Numbered from the stretch's first letter, positions 42,216 through 51,841 are shown. The stretch is DNA of 64,000 bases from JBHGAV01 sp041946685 (GCA_041946685.1 JBHGAV010000013.1:1-64000), one strand, 5' to 3'. Numbers and translations are program-made. Notes: a model not told the origin generated them from the letters alone.

Positions 42216-42273
42216 ATCGGGGTGCCGCATCTGCGGACAGACCGGCTTCCCGCCGATAGGGCACTCTGAGGTG
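42216..42273 (+). promoter_or_regulatory. Structured leader candidate before the TonB receptor gene
   Basis: Three stems can form: GGGTG (42220-42224) with CACTC (42262-42266), CCGC-ATCT-GCGG (42225-42236) and CGGC-TTCCC-GCCG (42243-42255). ATCGG (42216-42220) can alternatively pair with CCGAT (42253-42257), breaking the first and third stems. The 3' strand of the closing stem ends next to the ribosome site GAGGTG (42268-42273). The layout is riboswitch-like, but no known class is recognised and GC-rich DNA forms such stems by chance. Confidence 0.25.
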
Positions 42274-42280
42274 TAACGGC

Positions 42281-44248
42281 GTGAAATACTGCCTGGCGCT
42301 GTGTGCCATCGCGGTTCTGGCACATGCGGAGACAAGAGACGGCGACCGAAGCGCGCTTGACTCCCTGGACATCGAGCAGTTGATGGACTTGCGCGTGCAA
42401 ACAGCCACACTGAAAAAGCAGTCTCTCCAGGACGCGCCGGCGAGCGTCACGGTTATCACCGCCGAAGACATCCGCCGTTACGGTTACCGGACGCTTGCCG
42501 AGGCACTCGCGGGAGTCCGCAGCTTTTACGTCACATCCGATGGGCCCATGCGTTCGGTGGGAGCGAGGGGATTTTCCCTGTTGGGAGACTACAACACTCG
42601 TTTTCTGGTCCTGATCAACGGCCACCACATGACCGACAACGTGTACAGCGCCATGTACTACTTCGGTAATGATTTTCCGCTGGACATGGAGCTGGTCGAA
42701 CAGATCGAGATCGTGCGTGGCCCCTCCTCGGCGTTGTATGGAAGCAACGGGCTGTTCGCCACGGTCAACATCATCACAAGGTCGCCGGCGAACACGGCGC
42801 GGGCACAGGTGCGCGCGGAGGCGGGTAGTCTCGGAGAGGCGAAACTGGCCACATCCTATGCCTTCGACGCCGGCGGGCGGGTCAAGGGGCTGGTGTCCAC
42901 CTCGCTGACGCATTCCGCCGGCCGCGTCGTCGACTTTCCAGATCTGGTCGAAGCCGGCCTGTCCCCGAGCCGCACCGGCCACGTGGGCAACGAATCGGCG
43001 TACCATCTGTTTGCCGACTTGAGTTGGGGGCGTTGGAGCGTCTCGGCACTCTTCGGCCGGTACAAGGCCATTGTCCCCACAGGATGGTATGGCGCTATGT
43101 TCGGCAACACCGGCACGACCGATGTGGAGTCGCGCAACTTCGTGGAGGCTGCCTGGAACCGGCCTGTAGGAGAGAACAGCGCCTTGCGCTGGCGGACGTA
43201 TTACGACCAATTCCGGTACGACGGCGTCTACGATCACGGGTCGGGCTACCGCAACCTGGACGGGGCGGCGGGCGACTGGGTTGGGAGCCAACTTGTCTAT
43301 CATCGCGAGACAACCCGCCTGGGGACGCTCACCGCCGGGGGCGAAGTCAGGGGCGACCTGCGCAATCTCCAGTACAATGCCGACCTGTTCAACTCGGGCG
43401 GCAGTCGTGAGCGGCACGAGGTATTCCTGCTAAACCACCCGCGCGCAGGCTACGGCGTCTACGCGCAGCAGGAACTCAAACTGTCCAGGACGTGGACTGC
43501 CTATCTGGGCGGCCGTCTCGATCACAGCACGAACGACAGGCCGTTTGTCTCGCCGCGCGCCGCTCTCGTGTACCAAGACCGGGACCGCGCCTACAAGTTC
43601 ATGTACGGCCGCGCCTTCCGCAATCCTTCCACATACGAACGGTATTGGCAGCCAAATGCCTCGCTGGCGGCGGAGAAGATCACGACGCTCGAGATCGCGC
43701 GGGAGCAGAAGCTGCGTCGGAGGATCAAGCTGATCACATCCGCGTTTCACTATCGCCTGGGCGGCCTGATTGTGGGAGTGCCGGTGACCGAGGACAAATT
43801 GCAGTACCGGAACGTCTCGAAGGCGACCGCGACAGGCGTGGAATTGGAGGTCAACGGCCGTCCGAAAGACTGGCTCGAGACGGCGGCGAGTTTCTCCATG
43901 CAGCGTACGCGCGGTGCCCACGCCGGCCAGAGGCTGGAGAACTCGCCGGTGCGTCTCGGCCAAGCCCGGGCCTCACTGCGGCTGATCAACGACCGTCTCC
44001 TGCTGGCGGGCGCCGTGCGCTACTTAGGTTCCCGCCTCAGTGCGTACGGCGACCGGGTGCCGGCGGTGACTCTGGCGGACGTGACAGTGACGGCCACGCG
44101 TCTCCACCCGCTTCTGGAGCTGCAATTCGGGATTCGAAACCTATGGAACACAGCCTACGCGGACCCAATGAGTCCGGAGCACGCCACCCGCCTGATGCCG
44201 GGCCCGGGCCGTTCGGTGTACGCGCGGCTGGCCTGGCGACATGAGTGA
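42281..44248 (+). CDS. TonB-dependent outer-membrane receptor
   Basis: 655 aa from GTG 42281 with GAGGTG upstream. The signal peptide ends AVLAHA. The plug domain (about 40-165) has DAPASVTVITAEDIRRYGYR, TLAEALAGVRSFYVTSDG and VEQIEIVRGPSSALYGSNGL. The barrel continues to a C-terminal RSVYARLAWRHE. The N-terminal sequence DIEQLMDLRVQTATLKKQS is a TonB-box-like lead. The YfiR and histidine kinase genes follow with overlaps, so the receptor may feed a signalling chain rather than simple uptake. The ligand is unknown. Confidence 0.88.
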   Translation: MKYCLALCAIAVLAHAETRDGDRSALDSLDIEQLMDLRVQTATLKKQSLQDAPASVTVITAEDIRRYGYRTLAEALAGVRSFYVTSDGPMRSVGARGFSLLGDYNTRFLVLINGHHMTDNVYSAMYYFGNDFPLDMELVEQIEIVRGPSSALYGSNGLFATVNIITRSPANTARAQVRAEAGSLGEAKLATSYAFDAGGRVKGLVSTSLTHSAGRVVDFPDLVEAGLSPSRTGHVGNESAYHLFADLSWGRWSVSALFGRYKAIVPTGWYGAMFGNTGTTDVESRNFVEAAWNRPVGENSALRWRTYYDQFRYDGVYDHGSGYRNLDGAAGDWVGSQLVYHRETTRLGTLTAGGEVRGDLRNLQYNADLFNSGGSRERHEVFLLNHPRAGYGVYAQQELKLSRTWTAYLGGRLDHSTNDRPFVSPRAALVYQDRDRAYKFMYGRAFRNPSTYERYWQPNASLAAEKITTLEIAREQKLRRRIKLITSAFHYRLGGLIVGVPVTEDKLQYRNVSKATATGVELEVNGRPKDWLETAASFSMQRTRGAHAGQRLENSPVRLGQARASLRLINDRLLLAGAVRYLGSRLSAYGDRVPAVTLADVTVTATRLHPLLELQFGIRNLWNTAYADPMSPEHATRLMPGPGRSVYARLAWRHE

Positions 44249-44876
44249 CGCTGTTCCAGCCGTTCCGGCTCGCCCGGTCCCGGGCACGGGCGTCACGGCG
44301 CCCAGGCGCCGCCGCGTGTTTCGCGCGGCGCTCACCCTCGTAACACTGGCCGTCGCCGGTCGTACCACCCTGATCGGCGGCACATCGGCTACCCCGCCGG
44401 AAGACGAGTTCAAGCTCAAGGCGGCCTTTGTGCTCAACTTCATCCGGCTGGTCAACTGGGCAAGCGTCCCCGGCGAGCAGGGCGATTCCCGCCTCACGGT
44501 CTGCGCCCTGGGCAACAGCGACTTCGCCGCCGCGGTGCGGGCGACCGTGACCGGCAAGACGGCCGGGAACAGGCCGATCTCGTTCCGGTTCACCCCAAAC
44601 CCCGATCCCGCTCAGTGCCGGGTTTTGATCGTCGACTCGTCGCAGTATCCAATTGCCCGGGAGGCGTTGAGCGCGGTGCAGGCCGCGCCGGTGCTGACCA
44701 TAGGGAACGGTCCCGGTTTTCTCTCACTGGGCGGTATGTTCGAACTTGTCGTGGAAGATCGAAGAGTGCTGTTCGATGCCGGGCTGGATGCCATCCGGCG
44801 GGCCAGGCTGGATGTGAGCGCGAGACTTCTCCAGTTGTCCCGCAACTTGAGGAGGGGTTCAGACAGTGCCCTCTAA
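44241..44876 (+). CDS. YfiR/DUF4154 periplasmic protein
   Basis: 211 aa. A basic N-terminus and a hydrophobic segment (about 27-46) suggest export. The DUF4154 core is EDEFKLKAAFVLNFIRLVNW, LTVCALGNSDFAAAVRATVT, CRVLIVDSSQYPIAREALSA and PGFLSLGGMFELVVEDRRVL, all in YfiR order. In Pseudomonas YfiR is a redox-sensitive periplasmic inhibitor of a diguanylate cyclase; here it faces a histidine kinase. It overlaps the receptor gene by 8 bp and the kinase gene by 11 bp. Confidence 0.85.
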   Translation: MSDAVPAVPARPVPGTGVTAPRRRRVFRAALTLVTLAVAGRTTLIGGTSATPPEDEFKLKAAFVLNFIRLVNWASVPGEQGDSRLTVCALGNSDFAAAVRATVTGKTAGNRPISFRFTPNPDPAQCRVLIVDSSQYPIAREALSAVQAAPVLTIGNGPGFLSLGGMFELVVEDRRVLFDAGLDAIRRARLDVSARLLQLSRNLRRGSDSAL

Positions 44877-46917
44877 GCCCGCTCTGGCATTCGGCCGCAG
44901 GTCCCTCCGCGGGCAACTCACGATGCTGGCACTGATCACCGGCGTCATCGCAGTGGGGCTCACCGTGACGGGTCTGATCATCTACGAAGTTGTCTGGTTT
45001 CGCGGTCAACTGGTGAGCCGCGCCGCCTCGATCGGAGACATACTCGGCAGCAACATCGCCGCCGCTCTGGCGTTCGAGAATCGCGCGGACGTGGAGGAGA
45101 GCCTGGCCGCCCTCGGGAGCGAACGGTCGATCGTCGGCGCGTACGTGTTCGACAGCCGCCGGGATTTTGTAGCCGGATACCGGCGAAGCGACCGCCGTGT
45201 CAACGAGCGTCAGCCCGACAGCCTGGCGGATGTCCGGAAAAACTGGCTGGGATTGACGGCGTTCAGGACAATCCGGCTGGATCACGACGTCGTGGGATAC
45301 ATCGGCATTGAATCCGACCTCTCGCCGCTTTACGTCCGGGTGAGGGACTACTCGTCGATTACTCTGCTCATTGTGTTGCTTTCGCTGGCGGTGGCCTACG
45401 CAGTCTCGCGCCGGATGCAGGCCGTGATCTCCGAGCCCTTGCTGCAACTGAAAACCGCGGCCCGGCACGTCTGGCTTCATCGCGACTATGCAGTCCGCGT
45501 GCCGGTCGGCGCAAGCGACGAAGTGGGCGCAGTAATGAACGCGTTCAACGACATGCTCCAGGAGATCCAGCATCGTGATCGCCAGTTATCCGAATCCACG
45601 GCGCAATTGAAGGAAGCCAAGGCCTTACTGGAAGAGCGGGTGATCAGCCGGACCCGTGAACTCGAGGAGGCGCAGCGGCTTCTCACCGAAAACCTCGAAC
45701 GCCTCGATCTGGCGCTGGAGGGGGCCGAGGAGGCTCTATGGGACTGGCACGTGGCCGAGAACCGGACGTACTACGACGAGTACTGGCCACGGATGCTGGG
45801 CTACTCCCGGGAAGAAATCGGAGAGTCGGTGGAGGTCTGGGAGAAGTTGGTGCATCCAGACGATCTGGAAGCCGTCAAAACGAAGTTGCGCGCTCACCTG
45901 GAGGGTCAAACGGAAAGGTACCAGACCGAGTACCGCATGCGGGCCAAAGACGGCGGCTGGCGGTGGATCCGGGCCCGTGGCAAGGTAGTGGCCCGGGCAG
46001 CCGACGGCTCCCCTCTCCGCGTGACAGGAACCCACGTGGATATCACAGCACACAAACAGGCCCAGGACGCGCTCATCAGACTCACGCGCGAGGCGGGCAT
46101 GGCCGAGGTTGCGACGTCCGTTTTGCACAATGTGGGCAACGTACTGAACAGTGTCAACGTTTCCGCTACGCTCGCCGCCGACAGGATTCGCGATCTGAGC
46201 CTGAACAGGCTGTCCAGTGTGGTGAGCCTGCTGGAGGGCCACCATCACGACCTCTCCGAATTCCTCAGCCGTGACCAGAGGGGCGTGCGGGTGATTTCTT
46301 ACCTTGCCAAGCTGGGACAACTCCTGGAGCAGGAGAGGCAGGTCGCCATCCGGGAACTGAATCTGGTCCGTGATCACGTGGGGCACATCAAGCAGATCGT
46401 TTCCGCTCAACAGGGTCTCGCCAGAGTCTCGGGAGTGAAGGAAAACACATCCCTGGCCGCCCTGGCAGAGCAGGTTTCCCAGATCTTAGCGCCCGGGCTT
46501 GAGCGTAACGGCATCCGCTTCGAAGTTGAGGTGGGAACCATTCCCGAGGTCAGCGTGGACAAGCACCAGATCCTGCAGATCCTCTTGAATCTGCTGCGCA
46601 ACGCGGAGGATGCGGTCAGGGAGAAGGCCGGCGGCGAGAGGCGGATCCGGCTGCGCATTTACCGCCACGGGGGCAACCGGGTGCGTTTCGAGGTGAAAGA
46701 CACGGGTGTCGGGCTGCACCCGGACCAACTAGCGCGCGTGTTCGCGCACGGTTACACTACCAAGCGCGATGGCCACGGTTTCGGACTGCACTCCTGTTCA
46801 CTCTATGCAAGCCAGATGCGAGGGTCGCTGTGGGGAGAGAGCGACGGGCCCGGATTGGGTGCGACCTTCATACTGGAGATCCCCTTGAAAGAGATCCCGG
46901 AAGAAGGAGCCGGATGA
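44866..46917 (+). CDS. Hybrid-sensing histidine kinase (CHASE8-like, HAMP, PAS)
   Basis: 683 aa from GTG 44866. Two helices (about 20-42 and 165-182) enclose a CHASE8-like periplasmic domain (ASIGDILGSNIAAALAFENR). HAMP (about 180-235) and a coiled coil follow, then PAS/PAC (about 280-397, ALWDWHVAENRTYYDEYWPR). The H-box is unusual: ATSVLHNVGNVLNSVNVSAT with H421, a subgroup lacking the HELRTP motif. The ATPase domain has LLNLLRNAEDAVREK and HGYTTKRDGHGFGLHSC. Overlap with the YfiR gene shows they act together. No partner regulator is in the operon; a receiver protein lies tail to tail downstream. Confidence 0.85.
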   Translation: MPSKPALAFGRRSLRGQLTMLALITGVIAVGLTVTGLIIYEVVWFRGQLVSRAASIGDILGSNIAAALAFENRADVEESLAALGSERSIVGAYVFDSRRDFVAGYRRSDRRVNERQPDSLADVRKNWLGLTAFRTIRLDHDVVGYIGIESDLSPLYVRVRDYSSITLLIVLLSLAVAYAVSRRMQAVISEPLLQLKTAARHVWLHRDYAVRVPVGASDEVGAVMNAFNDMLQEIQHRDRQLSESTAQLKEAKALLEERVISRTRELEEAQRLLTENLERLDLALEGAEEALWDWHVAENRTYYDEYWPRMLGYSREEIGESVEVWEKLVHPDDLEAVKTKLRAHLEGQTERYQTEYRMRAKDGGWRWIRARGKVVARAADGSPLRVTGTHVDITAHKQAQDALIRLTREAGMAEVATSVLHNVGNVLNSVNVSATLAADRIRDLSLNRLSSVVSLLEGHHHDLSEFLSRDQRGVRVISYLAKLGQLLEQERQVAIRELNLVRDHVGHIKQIVSAQQGLARVSGVKENTSLAALAEQVSQILAPGLERNGIRFEVEVGTIPEVSVDKHQILQILLNLLRNAEDAVREKAGGERRIRLRIYRHGGNRVRFEVKDTGVGLHPDQLARVFAHGYTTKRDGHGFGLHSCSLYASQMRGSLWGESDGPGLGATFILEIPLKEIPEEGAG

Positions 46918-46962
46918 GAAGACCGGCTGCAACGGGCCGGCAGCACCGGGTTCGGCGCGGCG

Positions 46963-47334
46963 TCAGGCTCCCAGCAAGCTTTCGATGGCCTGCGCCAGTT
47001 CCACCGGGCGGAACGGTTTCTGAAGGAACTGCACCCTGCCGAGAAAGCCGGGGGGCAACAGGAGCGGTGCGACCGGGACCCCGCTCATGACCACAACGCG
47101 AAGGTCCCTCCTCAACTCCGCCATTCTAGGCACCAAGTCTTCTCCCCTCAGCCCCGGCAACTGTGCATCGGTGATCACCAGGGGGTAGCCGGACGGATGT
47201 TGCTCGAAGCGGGCGAAGGCCTCCGCTCCCGAGGCACAGGCCTCGACGTCGTACCCGAGGCGGGTCAGGTATCCTGTCAGCAGTTCCCGCAGAGCCGGCT
47301 CATCGTCGATCAAGAGGACAGTGCCTTTGTTCAC
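46963..47334 (-). CDS. Single-domain response regulator
   Basis: 123 aa from GTG 47334. Only a receiver domain: acidic pair LLIDDE, phosphoacceptor D56 in LVITDAQLPGLRGEDLV and Lys in FLQKPFRPVELAQAI. There is no output domain, so it would act through protein contacts or as a phosphate sink. It faces the kinase gene 46-bp away on the opposite strand and could serve it. It is 19 bp after the barrel gene on its own strand. Confidence 0.82.
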   Translation of the reverse strand: MNKGTVLLIDDEPALRELLTGYLTRLGYDVEACASGAEAFARFEQHPSGYPLVITDAQLPGLRGEDLVPRMAELRRDLRVVVMSGVPVAPLLLPPGFLGRVQFLQKPFRPVELAQAIESLLGA

Positions 47335-47353
47335 GGATAGCGAGTTCTCAATC

Positions 47354-48673
47354 TCACCAAAGCGACAAAGGCACTTCCCCGGGACTGAACGCAATGCCGA
47401 GAGATGCAGAATGCCAGACACGCTGGTGCATCGTCTGCCTGGCCTCCCAGCGGCGCGCGTCGTAGCGCGTCACAACGTGCATCCAGGTGTTAATCTGGCA
47501 AGTAATCCCCCCGCCGCCGCCGTAGCTCTCGTACTTTCCGATGGTCTGCGATAGGCTCGAATAACTGCCGTAGTTGGCGGACACCCCGAAGTTCCACCTG
47601 CGAGCCGCCGTGTAACTATAAGAAGCCGCGGCATCTTGACTCCGGCTCGTCAGATAGATACCGTTTCCCGGAGACACGCCCGAGCCGTAGCTGAAAGACA
47701 GGCTGGACTTGCGGAAGGTGCGGGCGAGCTCCGCACTGCCGGCTGGCACATAGTTCGTGCGGTACAGGACTTCGATTCCCGTCGAGCGGCCAATGATGGC
47801 CGCCACAATAGGGTCCACCGCCACGCGCTGCAATCCCAGGGTCTCCACGCGGGCTCCACCCCCGCGAAGGCGCAGGTCCCACGAACGGCCGAGACGGAAG
47901 GCCAGGTTCACGGCGGCCGTGTGTATGTCCGATGCCCCGAAGGCGTTCGTGAATTCGAAGTGCCTGAATCCGTAGTCGCCGCCAACCGCAGTCGTCCTGC
48001 CGAGTCTGTACTGCACATCGCCCCGGGTGTTCCATCCCGTGACCCCAATGAGCGACCTGGAACGGCGCCGGACCACGAGGCCCGAACCACCGATGTTGAA
48101 GGAAAGCCGCTGGCTCTTCATGAAGGTCAGATCGCCCATCGTCGAAGCATAGTTGGTTCTCCCGTCAAACATGTCGTTGGCGGGCACGTCCGCGAAAGAA
48201 GGGTCAAAATACGTATAGGAGCCGTACTCTCCGTAACTTCTCGAATATGTGCCCGCCGCCTCCCGCAAGGTGAAGGCCAGACGGCGCGTGGGTTGGTGAG
48301 TGAATCCCAACGACAGGCTATGGTCGGATCCATCGTAGTAGGAATTCCGGGTGTAGTGTCGCACGTTTCCCCGGTAGTCGATTCCCAGCAGACTGCGACG
48401 CCAACGATGGTACCCCAACGCACCAAACTGCGCCTCGCCTCCGTAAAGGTCCTCCTGACCTATCCGCCCCTGGGAGTCCACCGAGACTGACGTCAGCCCC
48501 GAGTCATATCTGCCCATCAAGGAGAGATACGGCCGGATTCTGATCAGATCGCCGCCTCCCTGGAGCCTACTTCCCAGACCGCGGCTCATTATCGTGGGTC
48601 CCTGGTAGTCGACGCTCTGCGCCATTGCCGATCCCAAAGCGGCGATTGCCAACAGCACGATTCGGTGTCTCAA
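47354..48673 (-). CDS. Large outer-membrane beta-barrel protein
   Basis: 439 aa from TTG 48673, preceded by GGAGG; signal peptide MRHRIVLLAIAALGSAMAQ. The mature part is nearly all amphipathic strands (IRIRPYLSLMGRYDSGLTSV, ALGYHRWRRSLLGIDYRGNV, DHSLSLGFTHQPTRRLAFTL, WNFGVSANYGSYSSLSQTI) and ends LGIAFSPGEVPLSLW. About 18 strands are possible. It resembles exopolysaccharide-type or general acidobacterial barrel proteins with no known cargo. The 179 bp upstream, shared with the divergent DUF4139 gene, show no clear motif. Confidence 0.72.
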   Translation of the reverse strand: MRHRIVLLAIAALGSAMAQSVDYQGPTIMSRGLGSRLQGGGDLIRIRPYLSLMGRYDSGLTSVSVDSQGRIGQEDLYGGEAQFGALGYHRWRRSLLGIDYRGNVRHYTRNSYYDGSDHSLSLGFTHQPTRRLAFTLREAAGTYSRSYGEYGSYTYFDPSFADVPANDMFDGRTNYASTMGDLTFMKSQRLSFNIGGSGLVVRRRSRSLIGVTGWNTRGDVQYRLGRTTAVGGDYGFRHFEFTNAFGASDIHTAAVNLAFRLGRSWDLRLRGGGARVETLGLQRVAVDPIVAAIIGRSTGIEVLYRTNYVPAGSAELARTFRKSSLSFSYGSGVSPGNGIYLTSRSQDAAASYSYTAARRWNFGVSANYGSYSSLSQTIGKYESYGGGGGITCQINTWMHVVTRYDARRWEARQTMHQRVWHSASLGIAFSPGEVPLSLW

Positions 48674-48852
48674 TTTGCCTCCGCGGGCAGCTTCGATTCG
48701 CCCAAAGCCCTGATTCTTCTGCTTTTCAAAGTCTGACGCGTGCTCTGGGGCGTGTCAAGTGAAGCGCGAATTAATTCTGAAAGGACTTGTCGCCAGAAGA
48801 CATTTGTGGATTGGAAGTTCACTTTGGTCCAACATAGAGACTGAGAGGCGCC

Positions 48853-50847
48853 ATGAAACTGGCTACAATCGTTCCCCTGGCTTTGCTGGCAACCGCGGCG
48901 GCAGCCGAACTGCCGGTGCGGCAGGTCATCCTCTACAAACACGGCATCGGTTATTTCGAGCGCGGCGGCGAGTTGGCTCCGGGCGAGACTGCACGCCTGG
49001 ACTTCAAGCCCTCGGAAATGGACGACGTGCTCAAGTCGCTGACCATACAGGACCCCGGAGGGGGCAGGATCACCGGCGTGCGCTACGATTCCAGCCAGCC
49101 GCTCGCCCGGCGGCTCGAGGACTTTCCCTTCCGGCTGGGCGAGCGCCAGCCGCTGAGTGCTTTCCTGGACACGCTCAAGGGCGCGCGCGTGGACGTCCGC
49201 GTGGGACCCGAGACCATCACCGGCGCCGTGGTGAGCGCGCGCCAGACTGCGGCCGCCGGCCAGCAGCCCGAGCGGGAATGGCTGACGCTGCTGGTCGATT
49301 CGGGAGACCTGCGAACGGTGGATCTCTCCTCGGCCACCAGCCTGCGCTTTCGCGACAACCAGATCCAGGAGAGGCTCAAGGAGTACCTGACCATCCTCAG
49401 CGGCGCGCGTTCCCGTGAAGACCGCAGCGTCTTCATAGACTCCACGGAATCCAGGCAACGCCAGATCGTCGCCAGCTACGTCATCCCTATGCCGGTGTGG
49501 AAATCGACGTACCGGCTGATCTTTGGCCCCAGCGGCGCGGCAACTCTGGAAGGCTGGGCCATCGTCGATAACATCACCGGCGAAGACTGGTCCGGCGTGA
49601 AGCTCTCGGTGGTATCGGGGCGTCCGATCTCTTTTGTCAGCCGCCTGTACGAGCCACGGTATCTTCCCCGCCCCGAGGCGCAGCTCCCCGAGGAGCGCGC
49701 ACAGGCACCGGTGGTTCACCAGGGCGCGGTCGGCGGGCTGGCGGATACCAACGAAGAAGCCAAGTTCTTCAGGAAGGACCGTGCCATGGCGGCTCCGCGC
49801 CCCGCTCTCGCGGCGGAGACGGCTGCTCCCTCGGCGGGGCTGCCCCGGGAGGCCGCCAGTTCCGTCGCGCCCTCGACCGAGGCCCGTGAACTGGGAGAGC
49901 TGTTCGAGTACAGTTTCTCGACGCCGGTCACGGTCCGGCGAGGCGAGTCGGCGATGCTCCCGTTTCTCCAGCAGAAGGTTACGGCGCGCAAGCTGCTGAT
50001 CTACTCCGACCCGGCGTCGCAGAATCCCATGAACGCCGTTGAGCTCACCAACGACACAGGCAAGGCCCTGGACGGGGGACCGGTCACCGTCTACGAAACC
50101 TCGGCTTACGCCGGGGAGGCCTTGATGGAGACGCTCAAGGCTTCCGACCGGCGCCTGGTCAGCTATGCGGTCGATCTCGGCACACGGGTCACCACGCAGT
50201 TCGAGTCCACCAGCAACACGGTTCGCGAGATCCATTTCCGCAGAGGCATTCTCACCACCCGCCAGGCAGCCCAGGAGACACGGACCTACACCATTCGGAA
50301 CGTGGACCAGAAACCGAAGGTCCTGATCCTGGAGCACCCGGCGCGGCCGGGCTACCAGTTGGTCAACCTGAAACCCGCCGAGACCACGGCCACCGCCTGG
50401 CGGTTCGAGATCAAGCTGGCCGCGGGAGCCATTGAGAAGTTCCCGGTCACCGAGGAGCGCGTGTTCGACAGCACCTACGCCATCGCCAATCTCACGCCGG
50501 ACGTGCTGGCGAGCTATGTGCAGAACAAGGCCCTGAGCGAGACCGCCCGCGCGCAACTCGAGAAAATCGCCCAGCAGAAGCGCCTCATCGCCGAGACCGA
50601 CGCGAGCCTCACCCGCACCGAGCGGGAGATCAGCGACATGGCGAACGACCAGAGCCGGCTGCGCCAGAACATCGACAGCCTGAACCGGGTCGCGGGCCAG
50701 CAGGAGCAGGTGCAGCAGTACGCCAGGCAACTGGCCGCGCAGGAAACCCAACTCGCCGCGGCACGCGACCGGCAGGCGGGCCTGCGGAAGAATCGGGCTG
50801 CGCTAGAATCGGAACTCAACTCCTTGATCGAGAAGATGGAATTTTGA
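48853..50847 (+). CDS. Exported DUF4139-like protein with C-terminal coiled coil
   Basis: 664 aa; signal peptide MKLATIVPLALLATAAAA. It starts LPVRQVILYKHGIGYFERGG, the form seen in DUF4139/mucoidy-inhibitor-A-like proteins. The middle includes YVIPMPVWKSTYRLIFGPSG and GWAIVDNITGEDWSGVKLSV, the DUF4139 core. The last 120 residues (ARAQLEKIAQQKRLIAETDA, NDQSRLRQNIDSLNRVAGQQ) are coiled coil. No enzyme motif. It is probably periplasmic or surface structural. Its stop overlaps the homoserine dehydrogenase start. Confidence 0.75.
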   Translation: MKLATIVPLALLATAAAAELPVRQVILYKHGIGYFERGGELAPGETARLDFKPSEMDDVLKSLTIQDPGGGRITGVRYDSSQPLARRLEDFPFRLGERQPLSAFLDTLKGARVDVRVGPETITGAVVSARQTAAAGQQPEREWLTLLVDSGDLRTVDLSSATSLRFRDNQIQERLKEYLTILSGARSREDRSVFIDSTESRQRQIVASYVIPMPVWKSTYRLIFGPSGAATLEGWAIVDNITGEDWSGVKLSVVSGRPISFVSRLYEPRYLPRPEAQLPEERAQAPVVHQGAVGGLADTNEEAKFFRKDRAMAAPRPALAAETAAPSAGLPREAASSVAPSTEARELGELFEYSFSTPVTVRRGESAMLPFLQQKVTARKLLIYSDPASQNPMNAVELTNDTGKALDGGPVTVYETSAYAGEALMETLKASDRRLVSYAVDLGTRVTTQFESTSNTVREIHFRRGILTTRQAAQETRTYTIRNVDQKPKVLILEHPARPGYQLVNLKPAETTATAWRFEIKLAAGAIEKFPVTEERVFDSTYAIANLTPDVLASYVQNKALSETARAQLEKIAQQKRLIAETDASLTRTEREISDMANDQSRLRQNIDSLNRVAGQQEQVQQYARQLAAQETQLAAARDRQAGLRKNRAALESELNSLIEKMEF

Positions 50848-51839
50848 AGGTCGCCCTCCTTGGGTTCGGCAACGTGGGACGCGCGCTGGCCCGGCTGCTC
50901 GATAACCAGCGCGCGTCGTACCCTTTTCTGATCACCGGTATCCACACGCGACACGGCACGGCCTACGGCCGGGACGGCTTGCCTGCCGACCCGGCGCTCG
51001 GGCCGGCGGCGGTTTCGGTTGACGAGTTCCTGGATCAGGCGGGAGCGGAGGTGCTGGCGGAGCTGACAACGCTCGATCCGGTGTCGGGCGAGCCCGCCAT
51101 CTCGCACATCCGCGCGGCGTTCCGGCGCGGGATGCACGTGGTGACGGCGAACAAGGGACCCATCGCGCACGCCTACGCCGCGTTGCGCGACGAGGCGGAG
51201 CGTGCCGGGGTGCTGTTCCGCTTCGAGTCCACCTGCATGGACGGCGCGCCTGTCTACAACATGATCCGGTCGGCGCTGCCGGGGGTGCGGATTCTGGGAT
51301 TCACCGGTGTGTTGAACTCGACGACCAAGGTCGTCATCGATGCGATGCGGCGGGGCCAGAGCATGCAGGAGGGGATTGAGGCGGCGCGGAGGCTAGGCAT
51401 CACGGAGGCCGATGCCGCCTATGACATCGACGGATGGGACTCGGCCGCCAAGACCGCCGCGCTGGCCAATGTCCTCATGGACGCCCGCACCACGCCGCAG
51501 CAGGTGGACACGCGCGGCATCGGCCGGCTGACGCCGGAGAAGCTGGCGGAACTGGCCTCCAAACGCAAGACCGTCTGCCTGGTAAGCCGCGCCCGGAGCG
51601 CGCCGGACGGCGGCGTGCGCCTGCGTGTCCGGGCCGAGGTGGTCGACGAGAGTGACATCCTGGCCTCGGTCCACGGAACGTCGAACCTGATCCTGTTTCA
51701 CACCGACCTGATGGGGACGATAGGGACGGTTTCCATTTCCCCCGGCGTTGACCAGACGGCGTATGGCGTGTTCAGCGACCTGGTGGAGATTGAGCGGGTC
51801 GGCGGTCGCACCGCAGCCCGCGTGATACACTGGCGGTAG
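50844..51839 (+). CDS. hom: Homoserine dehydrogenase
   Basis: 331 aa from TTG 50844, overlapping the preceding TGA. It reduces aspartate semialdehyde to homoserine. NAD(P)-binding start MKVALLGFGNVGRALARLL; catalytic-domain marks VVTANKGPIAHAYAALRDEA, FRFESTCMDGAPVYNMIRSA, GFTGVLNSTTKVVIDAM, and AAYDIDGWDSAAKTAALAN. It lacks a C-terminal ACT domain, so feedback control by threonine is probably absent. The short form without ACT is common in archaea and some bacteria. Confidence 0.9.
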   Translation: MKVALLGFGNVGRALARLLDNQRASYPFLITGIHTRHGTAYGRDGLPADPALGPAAVSVDEFLDQAGAEVLAELTTLDPVSGEPAISHIRAAFRRGMHVVTANKGPIAHAYAALRDEAERAGVLFRFESTCMDGAPVYNMIRSALPGVRILGFTGVLNSTTKVVIDAMRRGQSMQEGIEAARRLGITEADAAYDIDGWDSAAKTAALANVLMDARTTPQQVDTRGIGRLTPEKLAELASKRKTVCLVSRARSAPDGGVRLRVRAEVVDESDILASVHGTSNLILFHTDLMGTIGTVSISPGVDQTAYGVFSDLVEIERVGGRTAARVIHWR

Positions 51840-51841
51840 AT

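Noticed and set aside
46900..46962. AGCCGG/CCGGCT dyad between the kinase and receiver genes as a bidirectional terminator
   Set aside because: The stem is six base pairs and no T run follows on either strand.
48670..50751. Long minus-strand frame (about 693 codons) opposite the DUF4139 gene
   Set aside because: The plus-strand gene has a signal peptide, domain motifs and a good ribosome site; the reverse frame has none.
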